This document shows positions 43,894-52,178 of a DNA stretch of 64,000 nt, piece after piece. The notes beneath the pieces are model-generated. The model was not told the DNA's origin, made no database searches, and saw only the letters and a program-made list of their open reading frames with translations. Both the position numbers and the translations under genes were made by a program. How positions within the stretch are numbered: position 1 is the first letter of the stretch; every line of letters starts with the position of its first letter. The DNA comes from Rhodovastum atsumiense (GTDB taxonomy: Bacteria; Pseudomonadota; Alphaproteobacteria; Acetobacterales; Acetobacteraceae). The stretch is from NCBI RefSeq assembly GCF_937425535.1, contig NZ_OW485601.1:115001-179000 (forward strand), given 5' to 3'.

Positions 43894-44559
43894 TCAGATC
43901 GAAGGCCGGCCGCCCGTCCCGTGGGTGCCGGTGACGTGGACGAGGATCTCGTCGAGAGTCGAGAACAGGACGGAGGGTGCCTGCGCCGCCAATGCCTCTG
44001 GCTGCGTATAACCCCAGGACACGGCCCCGAAGGCAATGCCGAGGGAATGCGCGGCCTCGACGTCGCGGATTTCGTCGCCGATCGCGATCGCCTCGCCGGG
44101 GCGGAAACCGGCCTGCCGCAGCAGGTGCCGCATGCGGGCGGACTTGCCGAAGACCGAAGCCCCGCAGGCATAGTGATCGATCAACCAGGCATTCGTGGGC
44201 CCCAGCGTCCGGCGCACGTTGCTTTCGACATCGGAACTGACCACCGCCAGCGTCACGCCGCATTCCTTCAGGCGACGCAAGGTCGCCGGCACGCCGGGAA
44301 AAAGGCGCATGCGATGGTGGTCGCGGGCCTTCAACCGGCGCATGTGCCGCACGATGAACGGCAGTTGCCAGCGTGGGACGCCGAGTTCCTGCAGCGTCTC
44401 GCGCGCGCCCAATGAGCGGAGGGCTTCCAACCGGGCGTCGTCCAGGCGCGCGAAACCGAAGTGCTCGGCGACGTCGTTGATCACGTCCTGGAACCAGGGG
44501 AAGGAATCGGTCAGCGTGCCGTCGGAATCGAAGATGACGAGACGGTAGCGGGGGGTCAT
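43894..44559 (-). CDS. HAD-superfamily hydrolase, phosphoglycolate phosphatase-like
   Basis: This soluble phosphatase has about 221 aa and a class I HAD core. Motif I is LVIFDSDGTLTDSF (nucleophile Asp and acid/base Asp), motif II VTLAVVSSDVESN, motif III around FGKSARMRHLLRQAGFRP (Lys), and motif IV AIAIGDEIRDVEAAHSLGI. The normal GDS/GDT of motif IV is GDE here. A helical cap follows motif I (FQDVINDVAEHFGFARLDDARLEALRSLG). The start MTPRYRL at 44559 is chosen because everything upstream is non-homologous. The substrate is not determined; phosphoglycolate or another small phosphate ester is the family expectation. Confidence 0.88.
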   Translation of the reverse strand: MTPRYRLVIFDSDGTLTDSFPWFQDVINDVAEHFGFARLDDARLEALRSLGARETLQELGVPRWQLPFIVRHMRRLKARDHHRMRLFPGVPATLRRLKECGVTLAVVSSDVESNVRRTLGPTNAWLIDHYACGASVFGKSARMRHLLRQAGFRPGEAIAIGDEIRDVEAAHSLGIAFGAVSWGYTQPEALAAQAPSVLFSTLDEILVHVTGTHGTGGRPSI

Positions 44560-44724
44560 GGCGTGCCGTATGCCCGCTTTTGCCAGGCATGGCCACCCCC
44601 CGGGCGCCGGTTCACCAATACAACTCAGGGGCGATAAACCGACCCGGTCCCTGCTGGCCTGCATCACACGCCCCGAAGAATGAGGCGGCCGTGCTTGCCA
44701 ATGCAGCACAGGAGGACCAAGCTA

Positions 44725-45894
44725 TTGACCATCCACGGCATCAGATGGGAGCCGGGCATGCGTCGTCTTATTCTTGGCGTGGCCTTCCTGCTGCTTCTGG
44801 TCGCTGCACTCGCCATCCCCGCCGTCCGGCGCCCGCTCGGCACGGGTGTGGAGGCGGCCTATCACGGTGTTGCCGCGCATCTTCCCTGGAGCCCGCCCGC
44901 CCGCATCGCCGAGCAGGCCGAGGGGGCGCCGCCGGAGCGCGCGGCCATCATTTCCGAACTCAGCCGGGTCGCCGAGCAGCGGCAAAGCCTCAAGCCCACC
45001 GACGCCACCCGTGCGCGCATGCACGAATTGCTGCGCCGCGCCGCCGCGATGATGGCCGGCAGCGAGGCAATGGGATCGCTGCGCGACATGCAGGAGGCGC
45101 GTGGCCGGCTGCGTGACCTCGACGCCCGCATCGCCGACGGCCTGCTGGCCGGACATGACGTGAAGGAATTGCAGCAGGCGCGCGGCAAGGCCGCCGTCGA
45201 CCTCACCCGCGCCACCGACGACTTCGCGCGGCGGCTCACCGAACTGGGCGTGCCGATGACCCCCGCCCAGGCGGAGATGATCGCGATCGCGCCGAACGGC
45301 GACGACATGGTGGCGCTGCTGGGCATGCAGGCCAATGTCGCCCACTTCGTCACACAACTGCGCGAGACGGTGGAGCAGAACCGCGGCAACACCGACCTGC
45401 TGCGGCGCTACTACGGCCTGAACGTCGTGCTCTGCGAGATGGTGGAAACGCTGCAGACCGACGTGCGTGACCGCATCCGGGACCGCTATCTGCCACGGCT
45501 GGCCGGGATCGAGCAGGAGAACCTCGCCCTGCAACGCAAGGCCGAGGAAAAGCTGCGCGAGGCGAGCGGGCCCGAGCGGGACGGCTACGCCGGCAACCTG
45601 CGCGCGCTGCAGGGCACGGCGGAGATCATGCCGACCTATCGGCGCTACCTGGCACAGCAGGGCGCGCAGCTCGACGAGGCCATCCGGCGCACCCAGACCC
45701 TGCTCGACCTCGCCGCCAACACCGCCAGCACCATGGAGAACACGGCGGAGGTGCTGGACATGGTGAATGCCGCCAACCGCGATGTCGGCGCGGTGATCAA
45801 CCTGGTGCCGCCCGGCACGCTGCCGCTCGACAGCGACATGCTGCGCCAGGAATTCGAACGCCTGTCACGCAAGCTGAGCGAGCCGACCAGCTAG
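44725..45894 (+). CDS. Membrane-anchored coiled-coil protein of unknown function
   Basis: This protein of about 389 aa has one N-terminal membrane helix (RRLILGVAFLLLLVAALAIPAV) and a long, mainly helical body (LRDMQEARGRLRDLDARIADGLLAGHDVKELQQARGK, LAGIEQENLALQRKAEEKLREA, QQGAQLDEAIRRTQTLLDLAANTASTMENTAEVLDMVNAAN). I do not recognise the family. Two starts compete: TTG at 44725 has a perfect AGGAGG 9 bases before it, and ATG at 44758 has GGGAG 6 bases before it; both keep the membrane helix. It is divergent from the HAD phosphatase gene. A toxic-anion-resistance (TelA-like) link was considered on the coiled-coil style but is not supported by motifs. Confidence 0.75.
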   Translation: MTIHGIRWEPGMRRLILGVAFLLLLVAALAIPAVRRPLGTGVEAAYHGVAAHLPWSPPARIAEQAEGAPPERAAIISELSRVAEQRQSLKPTDATRARMHELLRRAAAMMAGSEAMGSLRDMQEARGRLRDLDARIADGLLAGHDVKELQQARGKAAVDLTRATDDFARRLTELGVPMTPAQAEMIAIAPNGDDMVALLGMQANVAHFVTQLRETVEQNRGNTDLLRRYYGLNVVLCEMVETLQTDVRDRIRDRYLPRLAGIEQENLALQRKAEEKLREASGPERDGYAGNLRALQGTAEIMPTYRRYLAQQGAQLDEAIRRTQTLLDLAANTASTMENTAEVLDMVNAANRDVGAVINLVPPGTLPLDSDMLRQEFERLSRKLSEPTS

Positions 45895-45919
45895 GCGGTC
45901 GGCCAACTGAAACGGGCGA

Positions 45920-45948
45920 AGGAGCCGTTGCTTCTCAGCACGGCTCCT
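45920..45948. terminator. 9-bp hairpin between convergent genes, candidate bidirectional terminator
   Basis: AGGAGCCGT and ACGGCTCCT pair around an 11-base loop in the gap between the coiled-coil gene (ends 45894) and the convergent chemoreceptor gene (ends 46027). There is no U tract on either strand, so the call is modest. Confidence 0.4.
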
Positions 45949-46026
45949 GTTGACGCAAGAGGTTGCCTCAGCCTGGACCCGGCCCGCGCGAGGACATCGC
46001 AGGCCGGCATGCTGCGACGCCCGGCC

Positions 46027-47712
46027 TCAGGCGGCCTTGACGCCGCGGATGAAGTCGCCGACCTCGCCGCCCAGCATCTCCGACTGGCGCGACACGTCCT
46101 CGGCGGCTTTCAGCACATCGGCCGCCGCATCCCCGGTCTCCGCCACCGCACGGCTGACCCCGGCGATGTTGCGCGTGACCTCCTGCGTGCCGGCGGCGGC
46201 CTGCTGCACGTTGCGGGCGATTTCCTGCGTCGCCGCGCCCTGTTCCTCCACGGCGGCGGCAATGGTGCCGGCGATCTCGTTCACCTCGTCGATCGTGGTG
46301 GCGATGCCCTGGATCGCCACCACCGCATCCTGGGTCGCCGCCTGGATCTGCCCGATCTGCGTGGCGATCTCGTCGGTCGCGCGGGCAGTCTGGCTGGCGA
46401 GGGCCTTCACCTCGCTGGCCACCACGGCAAAGCCGCGCCCGGCTTCGCCGGCCCGCGCCGCCTCGATCGTCGCGTTCAGCGCCAGCAGGTTGGTCTGGCC
46501 GGCGATGTCGCTGATCAGCCGCACCACCTCGCCGATCCGCTGCGCGCCGTCGGACAGGGCGCGGACGGTGGCGTTGGTGCGCTTCGCATCCGCCGCGGCG
46601 CGGCCCGCCACCCGGCTGGACTGCGCCACCTGACGGGAAATCTCGGCGACGGAGCTGGAGAGCTGCTCCGCCGCCGCGGCCACGGTCTGGACATTGCCGC
46701 TGGCCTGCTCCGCCGCGCGCAGCACGGCGCCGGCCTGCTCGCGGCTCTGCCCGGCGCCCTGCGACATCGTCCGGGCGGTGGCCTGCAACTCGGTGGCGGC
46801 AGAGGCGAGCACGCCGACGAGCTGCCCGACCGAATTTTCGAAGCCGCTGGTCAGCGCCTCCAGCCGGGCCGCCCGTTCCACCCTGGCCTGCTGCGCCCGT
46901 GCCTGTTCCTCCACCATCCGGTCGGCGGCGATGATGTTGTCCTTGAAGACCTGGACCGCACTCGCCATCGCGCCGATCTCGTCACGCCGGCCAAGCCCCT
47001 CCACCGGCGTGGACAGGTCGCGGGCGGCGAGGCGGCGCATGGTTTCCGTCATTGCCTTGACCGGGCCGGCGATGCCGCGGGCGGTGCCCACCGCGATCGC
47101 GCCACCGGCCAGGACCAGCAGGCCCAGCACGACAGAGATCATCGTGGTGGCCGCGGCGCCGATCTCGGCACTGTGCCGGGTCGCCGCCCCGCCATGGTCC
47201 AGGGCGAAGTCCAGCCCCGTCCTGACGGTTTTGCGCACCTGCAGCAATGGCTGCTGCATCTGCATGAACAGGATGTCGTAGGCGACGTCCTTCTGGCCGG
47301 CCCGGACCGCGATCGCCAACCGCTCCGATGCCGCCCGGTAGGTCAGCCATGCCGCCTGGATCGCCTCGGCGAGGCGGCGTTCCTCGGCGGTCGCGACCAT
47401 GGCGGCGAAGCGCGCCTGGAGGCGGTCCATGGCGGCCAGGCTCTCGGTGACATCCCCGATCTGCTTGACCAGTTCCGGCCCGCTCCGCAGCAGGGTCTGC
47501 GATTCACGCGCGCGCAGCTTCTCGAATTCCGTGGAAAGCTGCCCGAGCACCTGGCCCATCGGCATCCATTTTCCGGCGACCACCGCGCCGGCATCCCTGA
47601 CCGCGCCCAACCGGCCGATCGAGAACAGGCCGATCCCCAGGGTGCAGCACAGCATCAGAAGAAAAGCCGAGGCAATCTTGCCGCGAATGGTCAGGTTCCG
47701 GAAGGCGCGCAT
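46027..47712 (-). CDS. Methyl-accepting chemotaxis protein
   Basis: This 561-aa receptor has TM1 ([25 protein letters not shown]), a periplasmic four-helix ligand domain (about 35-185, including [21 protein letters not shown]), and TM2 ([22 protein letters not shown]). A HAMP linker follows ([44 protein letters not shown]), then the signalling hairpin with tip [41 protein letters not shown]. The ligand is unknown. AAGGA lies 9 bases before the ATG at 47712. It should signal to CheA/CheW; no che gene is in the window. There is no C-terminal CheR/CheB-binding pentapeptide (ends FIRGVKAA). Confidence 0.94.
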   Translation of the reverse strand: MRAFRNLTIRGKIASAFLLMLCCTLGIGLFSIGRLGAVRDAGAVVAGKWMPMGQVLGQLSTEFEKLRARESQTLLRSGPELVKQIGDVTESLAAMDRLQARFAAMVATAEERRLAEAIQAAWLTYRAASERLAIAVRAGQKDVAYDILFMQMQQPLLQVRKTVRTGLDFALDHGGAATRHSAEIGAAATTMISVVLGLLVLAGGAIAVGTARGIAGPVKAMTETMRRLAARDLSTPVEGLGRRDEIGAMASAVQVFKDNIIAADRMVEEQARAQQARVERAARLEALTSGFENSVGQLVGVLASAATELQATARTMSQGAGQSREQAGAVLRAAEQASGNVQTVAAAAEQLSSSVAEISRQVAQSSRVAGRAAADAKRTNATVRALSDGAQRIGEVVRLISDIAGQTNLLALNATIEAARAGEAGRGFAVVASEVKALASQTARATDEIATQIGQIQAATQDAVVAIQGIATTIDEVNEIAGTIAAAVEEQGAATQEIARNVQQAAAGTQEVTRNIAGVSRAVAETGDAAADVLKAAEDVSRQSEMLGGEVGDFIRGVKAA

Positions 47713-48079
47713 GCGAAAAGTCCTTCTATGGCCGTTAGCGCGCTCCCCCTTTTGTATCCGGCATGTTTGTGCCGCAGACGCGCCAGAAACCATTGGTTTC
47801 GATGCCAAATTGGTGGCGGAATTGCATGCGAAAGGCAATGCAAAAATTTTCGCATACCGCATCCAGAATCCGGCAATGAACTGCCTGGCGAGGCGGCCAA
47901 GCCCCGCAATTCCAGCCAGATATTCGATTAATTAATTGATATTAAAAGATAAATTTTCTTTGCCCCATGCACGGCGCCAGGTCACCGGCAGGATGGAGGC
48001 CCCGTTATGGGCCGCCGATCTCCGTGCGAAAATACAAGTGTTTCGAGAAAGCAGCGATGCCGGACCGGTCGGTCAGGCG
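47713..48079. promoter_or_regulatory. AT-rich gap upstream of the chemoreceptor gene
   Basis: This 367-base gap separates the catabolic operon end (48080) from the chemoreceptor start. The part 47800-47975 is strikingly AT-rich for this genome (for example ATTAATTAATTGATATTAAA at 47928-47947). It holds one inverted repeat (ATGCGAAA/TTTCGCAT). I found no ORF with a ribosome binding site. It should contain the promoter of the chemoreceptor gene. Confidence 0.5.
47826..47855. promoter_or_regulatory. Inverted repeat ATGCGAAA...TTTCGCAT, candidate operator
   Basis: Perfect 8-base arms at 47826-47833 and 47848-47855 are separated by 14 bases, about 115 bases upstream of the chemoreceptor start. 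The arm sequence ATGCGAAA recurs at 47710-47717, over the antisense of the start codon. Confidence 0.35.
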
Positions 48080-49492
48080 CTATGCTCTTGGTTTCGCGCT
48101 CCGCCGCGCAGCCAGGGCCGCCTCGCGGCCGGCAACCCGGCCGAGCCCGACCGCCGTCAGCAGCCCGTTCCCGGAAAGATAGCCACTGGCCGCCGGGCCG
48201 GACACGCCACAGGCAGCGCCGCCCGCGGCATAAAGTCCGGGGATCGCCGTGCCGTCCTGCCGCATCACACGGGCCGCCGTGTCCACCACCAGGCCGCCCT
48301 GGGTATGGAACAACGCCCCGGTCACCCGCACCGCCCGCAACGGCGGGACGAGCACGGGCGCCTGCGCGAAGTCACGCCCGAACCGGTCACGGCCCTGCCC
48401 CGCCTTCAGGCGATCGACCTCGGCGAGCGTCGCCAGCAGCGCCGGCGCGGGCACCGCCATGCGCGCCGCGAGCGAAGTGGCATCCGGGGCCTCCAGGATC
48501 GCGCCGATCGCCTCGGCCTGCCGGAAATCCTCGAACTGGCGCGCGATTCCGGCGATCCGGGCATCGAAGATCGTCCAGGCGATGCCACCGGGCTGGCGCA
48601 GCACCGCGGCGGCCTGTTCGGAATAGCCCAGCGCCTCGTTGGAAAATCGCGTCCCGGCGGCGTTCACCTGGACACCACCCTCGGTGATGGTGGCCCAACT
48701 GATCAGGATGCCGGCGGGATGGGCGACCGAGCCGTGGCCCTGGTAGCCCGACAGATGCCGCGTCGCCGCCCCCAGCGCCTCACCCCACAGCAGCGCGTCG
48801 CCCTGGTTGCCCTCGTGGCCGAAATAGAGCGCCCCGGCCATCTCCGGCACGTGGCGGGCCACCAGCGCCTTGCTGCCGCCATAGCCGTTGCAGGCCAGGA
48901 CCAGGGCATCGCAGCCGACCCGTTCCTCGGCGCCGTCGGGACGGCGATAGACGACGCCACGCACCCCGCCGGCATCGGCCACCACCGCGGTCACCTGCGC
49001 ATGGCACAGCAACTCGGCGCCGGAGCCCTCGACGGCGGCCCGCAGCGCATCCACCAGTTCCCGCCCGGAGCGGGATGGCAGGCCATGCATCCGGCAGGCG
49101 CCATGGCCGGGATAGCGGAAATCGGTGATGACGGAAAAGTCCAGCCCGTAGCCCGTATGCAGCCATTCCAGCGCCGAACCGGCCGCGTGGGTGACCAGCC
49201 GCACCAGTGCCGGATCAGGCGTGTCCTGTGCCTTCGCCATGATGTCGCCGGCGAAGCGCTCCGGGCTGTCGGCGATGCCGGCGGCGCGCTGCCAGCGCGT
49301 ACCGGCGGCGGGGATCAGCCCGGCCGAGAGCGCGGTGGAGCCGCTCGGCACCGGGTCGCGCTCCAGCAGCAGCACCTCGGCGCCGGCCTCGCGCGCCGCC
49401 AGCGCGGCGACCAGCCCGGCCGCGCCGCCGCCCACCACCACCACCGGAAAGCTCAGGTCAAACCCGGCCGGATCCGGCGCCAGGATGGTCAT
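48080..49492 (-). CDS. FAD-dependent oxidoreductase (fumarate reductase/ketosteroid dehydrogenase-like flavoprotein)
   Basis: This soluble flavoprotein has about 470 aa. The N-terminus FPVVVVGGGAAGLVAALAAREAGAEVLLLERD is the dinucleotide-binding fold for FAD. SGSTALSAGLIPAAGTRWQ and the end GLYAAGGAACGVSGPAASGYLSGNGLLTAVGLGR are the flavin-contacting blocks of the succinate dehydrogenase/fumarate reductase flavoprotein superfamily. ITDFRYPGHGACRMHGLPSRSG lies in the substrate domain. Soluble members oxidise or reduce C=C bonds next to carbonyls (fumarate, 3-ketosteroids, tricarballylate). Its ATG overlaps the stop of the isochorismatase-like gene (ATGA), making it the last gene of the 11-gene operon; it probably oxidises a pathway intermediate. 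Confidence 0.88.
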   Translation of the reverse strand: MTILAPDPAGFDLSFPVVVVGGGAAGLVAALAAREAGAEVLLLERDPVPSGSTALSAGLIPAAGTRWQRAAGIADSPERFAGDIMAKAQDTPDPALVRLVTHAAGSALEWLHTGYGLDFSVITDFRYPGHGACRMHGLPSRSGRELVDALRAAVEGSGAELLCHAQVTAVVADAGGVRGVVYRRPDGAEERVGCDALVLACNGYGGSKALVARHVPEMAGALYFGHEGNQGDALLWGEALGAATRHLSGYQGHGSVAHPAGILISWATITEGGVQVNAAGTRFSNEALGYSEQAAAVLRQPGGIAWTIFDARIAGIARQFEDFRQAEAIGAILEAPDATSLAARMAVPAPALLATLAEVDRLKAGQGRDRFGRDFAQAPVLVPPLRAVRVTGALFHTQGGLVVDTAARVMRQDGTAIPGLYAAGGAACGVSGPAASGYLSGNGLLTAVGLGRVAGREAALAARRSAKPRA

Positions 49493-50112
49493 TGTGCCGT
49501 GTCCGCCTGCATCACTTCGGCGAGGGCCTCGGCGATGCGGGCGATGCGGCAGACCGGCCGCAGCGCCGCGATCGCCGTCTTGTGCGTCGCCGGATCGAAG
49601 GCGGCGCACCCGTCCTCCAGCACCGTCACGTCGAAATCGCGCACATGCGCGTCGCGCACGGTCGAGGCGACGCCGCCATTGGTGACGATGCCGCCCACCA
49701 GCAGGCGCCGGATCCCGGCCTTGCGCAGCACCCATTCCAGCCGCGTCATGTAGAAGGCCGAATAGGCGATCTTCTCCACTGTGAAATCCGCCGGCTGCAG
49801 CGCGTCCACCAGCCGGTGCCCCCAGGCCCCCGGCGCGAAGTCGCCGCGCCCGAGAAACGGCCGCAGCGCCTTCAGGTGCGGCGAGATGATCGGCTCGCCG
49901 CCGCGCCCGGGCACCAGCGTGAACTGCGTGGCGACCACGCAGCCGCCGGCCCGGCGCAGCGCCTGCGTCAGCGGTACCAGACGGCCCGGCAAGGCCGCGC
50001 TCGCCGCCGCGACCTGCCCGGCCCGGCCATAGGCCCCGGCGGGATCGAGAAAATCGTTCTGCAGGTCGACCAGCAGCAGCGCGGTCTCGGCCGGGGGAAT
50101 GGCTTCGGTCAT
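49489..50112 (-). CDS. Isochorismatase-fold (cysteine hydrolase family) protein lacking the catalytic Cys
   Basis: This 207-aa protein has the family fold: TALLLVDLQNDFLDPAGAYG with Asp16, and VEKIAYSAFYMTRLEWVLRKAGIRRLLVGG with Lys114. At the nucleophile position, normally TNxCVxSTxRDA, it reads TNGGVASTVRDAHVRDFDV, so Gly147 replaces Cys. Amidase members (N-carbamoylsarcosine amidase, nicotinamidase, maleamate amidohydrolase) need that Cys, whereas true isochorismatases such as PhzD lack it. The protein is therefore either a Cys-independent hydrolase on a non-amide substrate or a non-catalytic member. It is encoded with 4-base overlaps on both sides in the hyu operon. The start at 50112 is fixed by the overlap with hyuA. 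Confidence 0.87.
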   Translation of the reverse strand: MTEAIPPAETALLLVDLQNDFLDPAGAYGRAGQVAAASAALPGRLVPLTQALRRAGGCVVATQFTLVPGRGGEPIISPHLKALRPFLGRGDFAPGAWGHRLVDALQPADFTVEKIAYSAFYMTRLEWVLRKAGIRRLLVGGIVTNGGVASTVRDAHVRDFDVTVLEDGCAAFDPATHKTAIAALRPVCRIARIAEALAEVMQADTAQ

Positions 50113-52178
50113 GGCGCGGGCTCGAGAATGACGTTGCCCCACGCATCGACCCGCGCCGTCAGGCCGGGATCGACGACGATGGTCGCGTCGGGCTGCTCCA
50201 GGATGGCGGGGCCGGCGAGCACGCTGCCCACCGGCAGCAACAGGCGCGCGAAGATCTCCGCCTCGTGCCAAGCCCCGTCGAACCAGACCGGCCGGGTGCC
50301 GAGCCGCGCCTGCTCCAGCGAGGCCTCGGGTCCCGGCGCCAATGCCGCGAGATCGAAATGCGGGCGCCGGCCGATCGCGGTGGTGCGCAGGTTGACGATC
50401 CGTGCCGGCACGCCGGGCAACAGCCGGCTGAACGATTCCTGGTAGGCCGCCTCGAAGGCCGCGCGCGCAACGTCTTCGGTCAGGCCGGTGGTCCCGCCCG
50501 TCACCGTGAGCGGCAAGGGCACCGTCACGGTGTGGGTCTGGCCGACATAGTGCATGTCGAAGGCAAAACTGAGATCGACGCGCTCCATGGCGAGGCCGGC
50601 GGCGTCCACCACCGCGCGGGCGGCGCGTGCCTCCTCGACCATGCGCCGGTCCAGCGCCCCGGCATCGAGCCCGTCGAGGGCAAGGTTCACCGTCTGCACC
50701 TGGTCATGCCGGATATCGGCAATGACGCAGCCCAGCGCCGAGGTAACGCCGGGATAGCGCGGGATCAGCGCCGCCTTCAGCCCGACATCGCGCAGCAGGG
50801 CACCGGCATGCAGCGCGCCCCCTCCCCCGAACGGCACCGCGGCGAAGCGCGCCGGATCGTGGCCGCGCTCGATCGAGACGAGGCGGATGGCGCCGGCCAT
50901 GTGGCCATTGGCCACGCGTACGATCGCCTCGGCCGCCTCCATCACCGACAGGCCGAGCGGCCCGGCCACCGTCGCGGCGATCGCCGCGCGCGCCGCCTCG
51001 ACATCCAGCCGCGCCAGCTTGCCGCCGATCGGGCGCTCGGCATTGATGCGGCCCAGCACCACATTGGCGTCGGTCAGCGTGGGCCTGGTGTTGCCACCGC
51101 CGTAGCAGACCGGACCGGGGCGGGAGCCGGCGCTCTCCGGCCCCACCTGCAGCAGCCCGCCGGCATCGACCTGCGCGATCGAGCCGCCGCCGGCGCCGAT
51201 CGTGGTGATCTCGATCATCGGCGTGCGGATCACCAGGCCGAAATCGATGGTGGTCTGCGCCGCCAGCGAGGTGCCGCCGCCCACCACCAGCGACACGTCG
51301 AAGGAAGTTCCGCCGAGATCGCCGGTGATCACGTCCGGGAAGCCAGCGGCGCGCGCGATGGCGGCGGCGGCGATCACCCCGGCGGCGGGGCCGGACAGCG
51401 CCGTGCGCACCGGCAGGCGCCGCGCCGTCGCCGTCGACATCACCCCGCCATTGCTCTGCACGATGTGGAAGCGGCCGTCGAACCCGTCCTCGCGCAGCGC
51501 CGCGTCCAGCTTGCCGAGATAGCTGCCCACCACCGGCTGCAGATAGGCGTTCAGCGCCGTCGTCGAGGTCCGCTCAAATTCGCGGATCTCCGGCAGGATC
51601 TGCGTCGAGCAGGCGATGTTGCCGTTCGGCCAAACCGCCTCGGCGGCGGCGAGCGCCGCGCGTTCATTGGCGGGATTGGCGTAGCTGTTGACGAAGACGA
51701 TGGCCAGCGCCTCGGCCCCCGCCGCCAGCAGGTGCCGCGCGGCGGCGGCGACTTCGGCCGGATCGACGGCCTCGCGGATGGTGCCGTCGGCCAGGGTACG
51801 CTCGCCCACCTCCAGGCGCATGTCGCGGTCCACCACCGGCACGAAATCACCGGTCAGCCCCCAGGTGCGGCGGCGGTCGCGCCGGCGCATCTCCAGCACG
51901 TCGCGGAAGCCGCGCGTGGTGATCAGGCCGACGCGCGCACCTTTGCGTTCGAGCAGCGCGTTGGTGCCGACCGTCGTGCCATGCACGATCGAGCCGAGCG
52001 CGGCCACGGCGCCGAACTGGCGCAGTCCTTCGAGGAAACCCACCGCCTCGTCGCCGCGGTTCGACGGCACCTTGGCGGTACGGAAGTGCCCGGTGGCCTC
52101 GTCGTAGAAGAACAGGTCGGTGAAGGTACCGCCGACATCGACGCCGACGATGGTCGCCGCGCTGCGGGACTGGCTCAT
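50109..52178 (-). CDS. hyuA: Hydantoinase/oxoprolinase/carboxylase family protein, subunit A (ATP-binding)
   Basis: This 689-aa protein matches the HyuA half of ATP-dependent N-methylhydantoinase, 5-oxoprolinase and acetone/acetophenone carboxylase enzymes. It has the sugar-kinase/actin fold: TIVGVDVGGTFTDLFFYDEATG (phosphate 1), SIVHGTTVGTNALLERKGARVGLITTRGFRDVLEMRRRD, SGPAAGVIAAAAIARAAG, VITGDLGGTSFDVSLVVGGG, and TTIGAGGGSIAQVDAGGLLQVGPESAGSRPGPVCYG. The start at 52178 follows AGGGAGAG and overlaps the hyuB stop by 4 bases. The family either opens a cyclic amide at the cost of ATP or carboxylates a ketone. The specific substrate cannot be told from sequence. The gene symbol is by family only. 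Confidence 0.93.
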   Translation of the reverse strand: MSQSRSAATIVGVDVGGTFTDLFFYDEATGHFRTAKVPSNRGDEAVGFLEGLRQFGAVAALGSIVHGTTVGTNALLERKGARVGLITTRGFRDVLEMRRRDRRRTWGLTGDFVPVVDRDMRLEVGERTLADGTIREAVDPAEVAAAARHLLAAGAEALAIVFVNSYANPANERAALAAAEAVWPNGNIACSTQILPEIREFERTSTTALNAYLQPVVGSYLGKLDAALREDGFDGRFHIVQSNGGVMSTATARRLPVRTALSGPAAGVIAAAAIARAAGFPDVITGDLGGTSFDVSLVVGGGTSLAAQTTIDFGLVIRTPMIEITTIGAGGGSIAQVDAGGLLQVGPESAGSRPGPVCYGGGNTRPTLTDANVVLGRINAERPIGGKLARLDVEAARAAIAATVAGPLGLSVMEAAEAIVRVANGHMAGAIRLVSIERGHDPARFAAVPFGGGGALHAGALLRDVGLKAALIPRYPGVTSALGCVIADIRHDQVQTVNLALDGLDAGALDRRMVEEARAARAVVDAAGLAMERVDLSFAFDMHYVGQTHTVTVPLPLTVTGGTTGLTEDVARAAFEAAYQESFSRLLPGVPARIVNLRTTAIGRRPHFDLAALAPGPEASLEQARLGTRPVWFDGAWHEAEIFARLLLPVGSVLAGPAILEQPDATIVVDPGLTARVDAWGNVILEPAP

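Noticed and set aside
48080-50146. 688-aa single oxidoreductase reading
   Set aside because: The first 218 residues are the isochorismatase gene read out of frame; the flavoprotein begins at 49492 with its own ATGA overlap.
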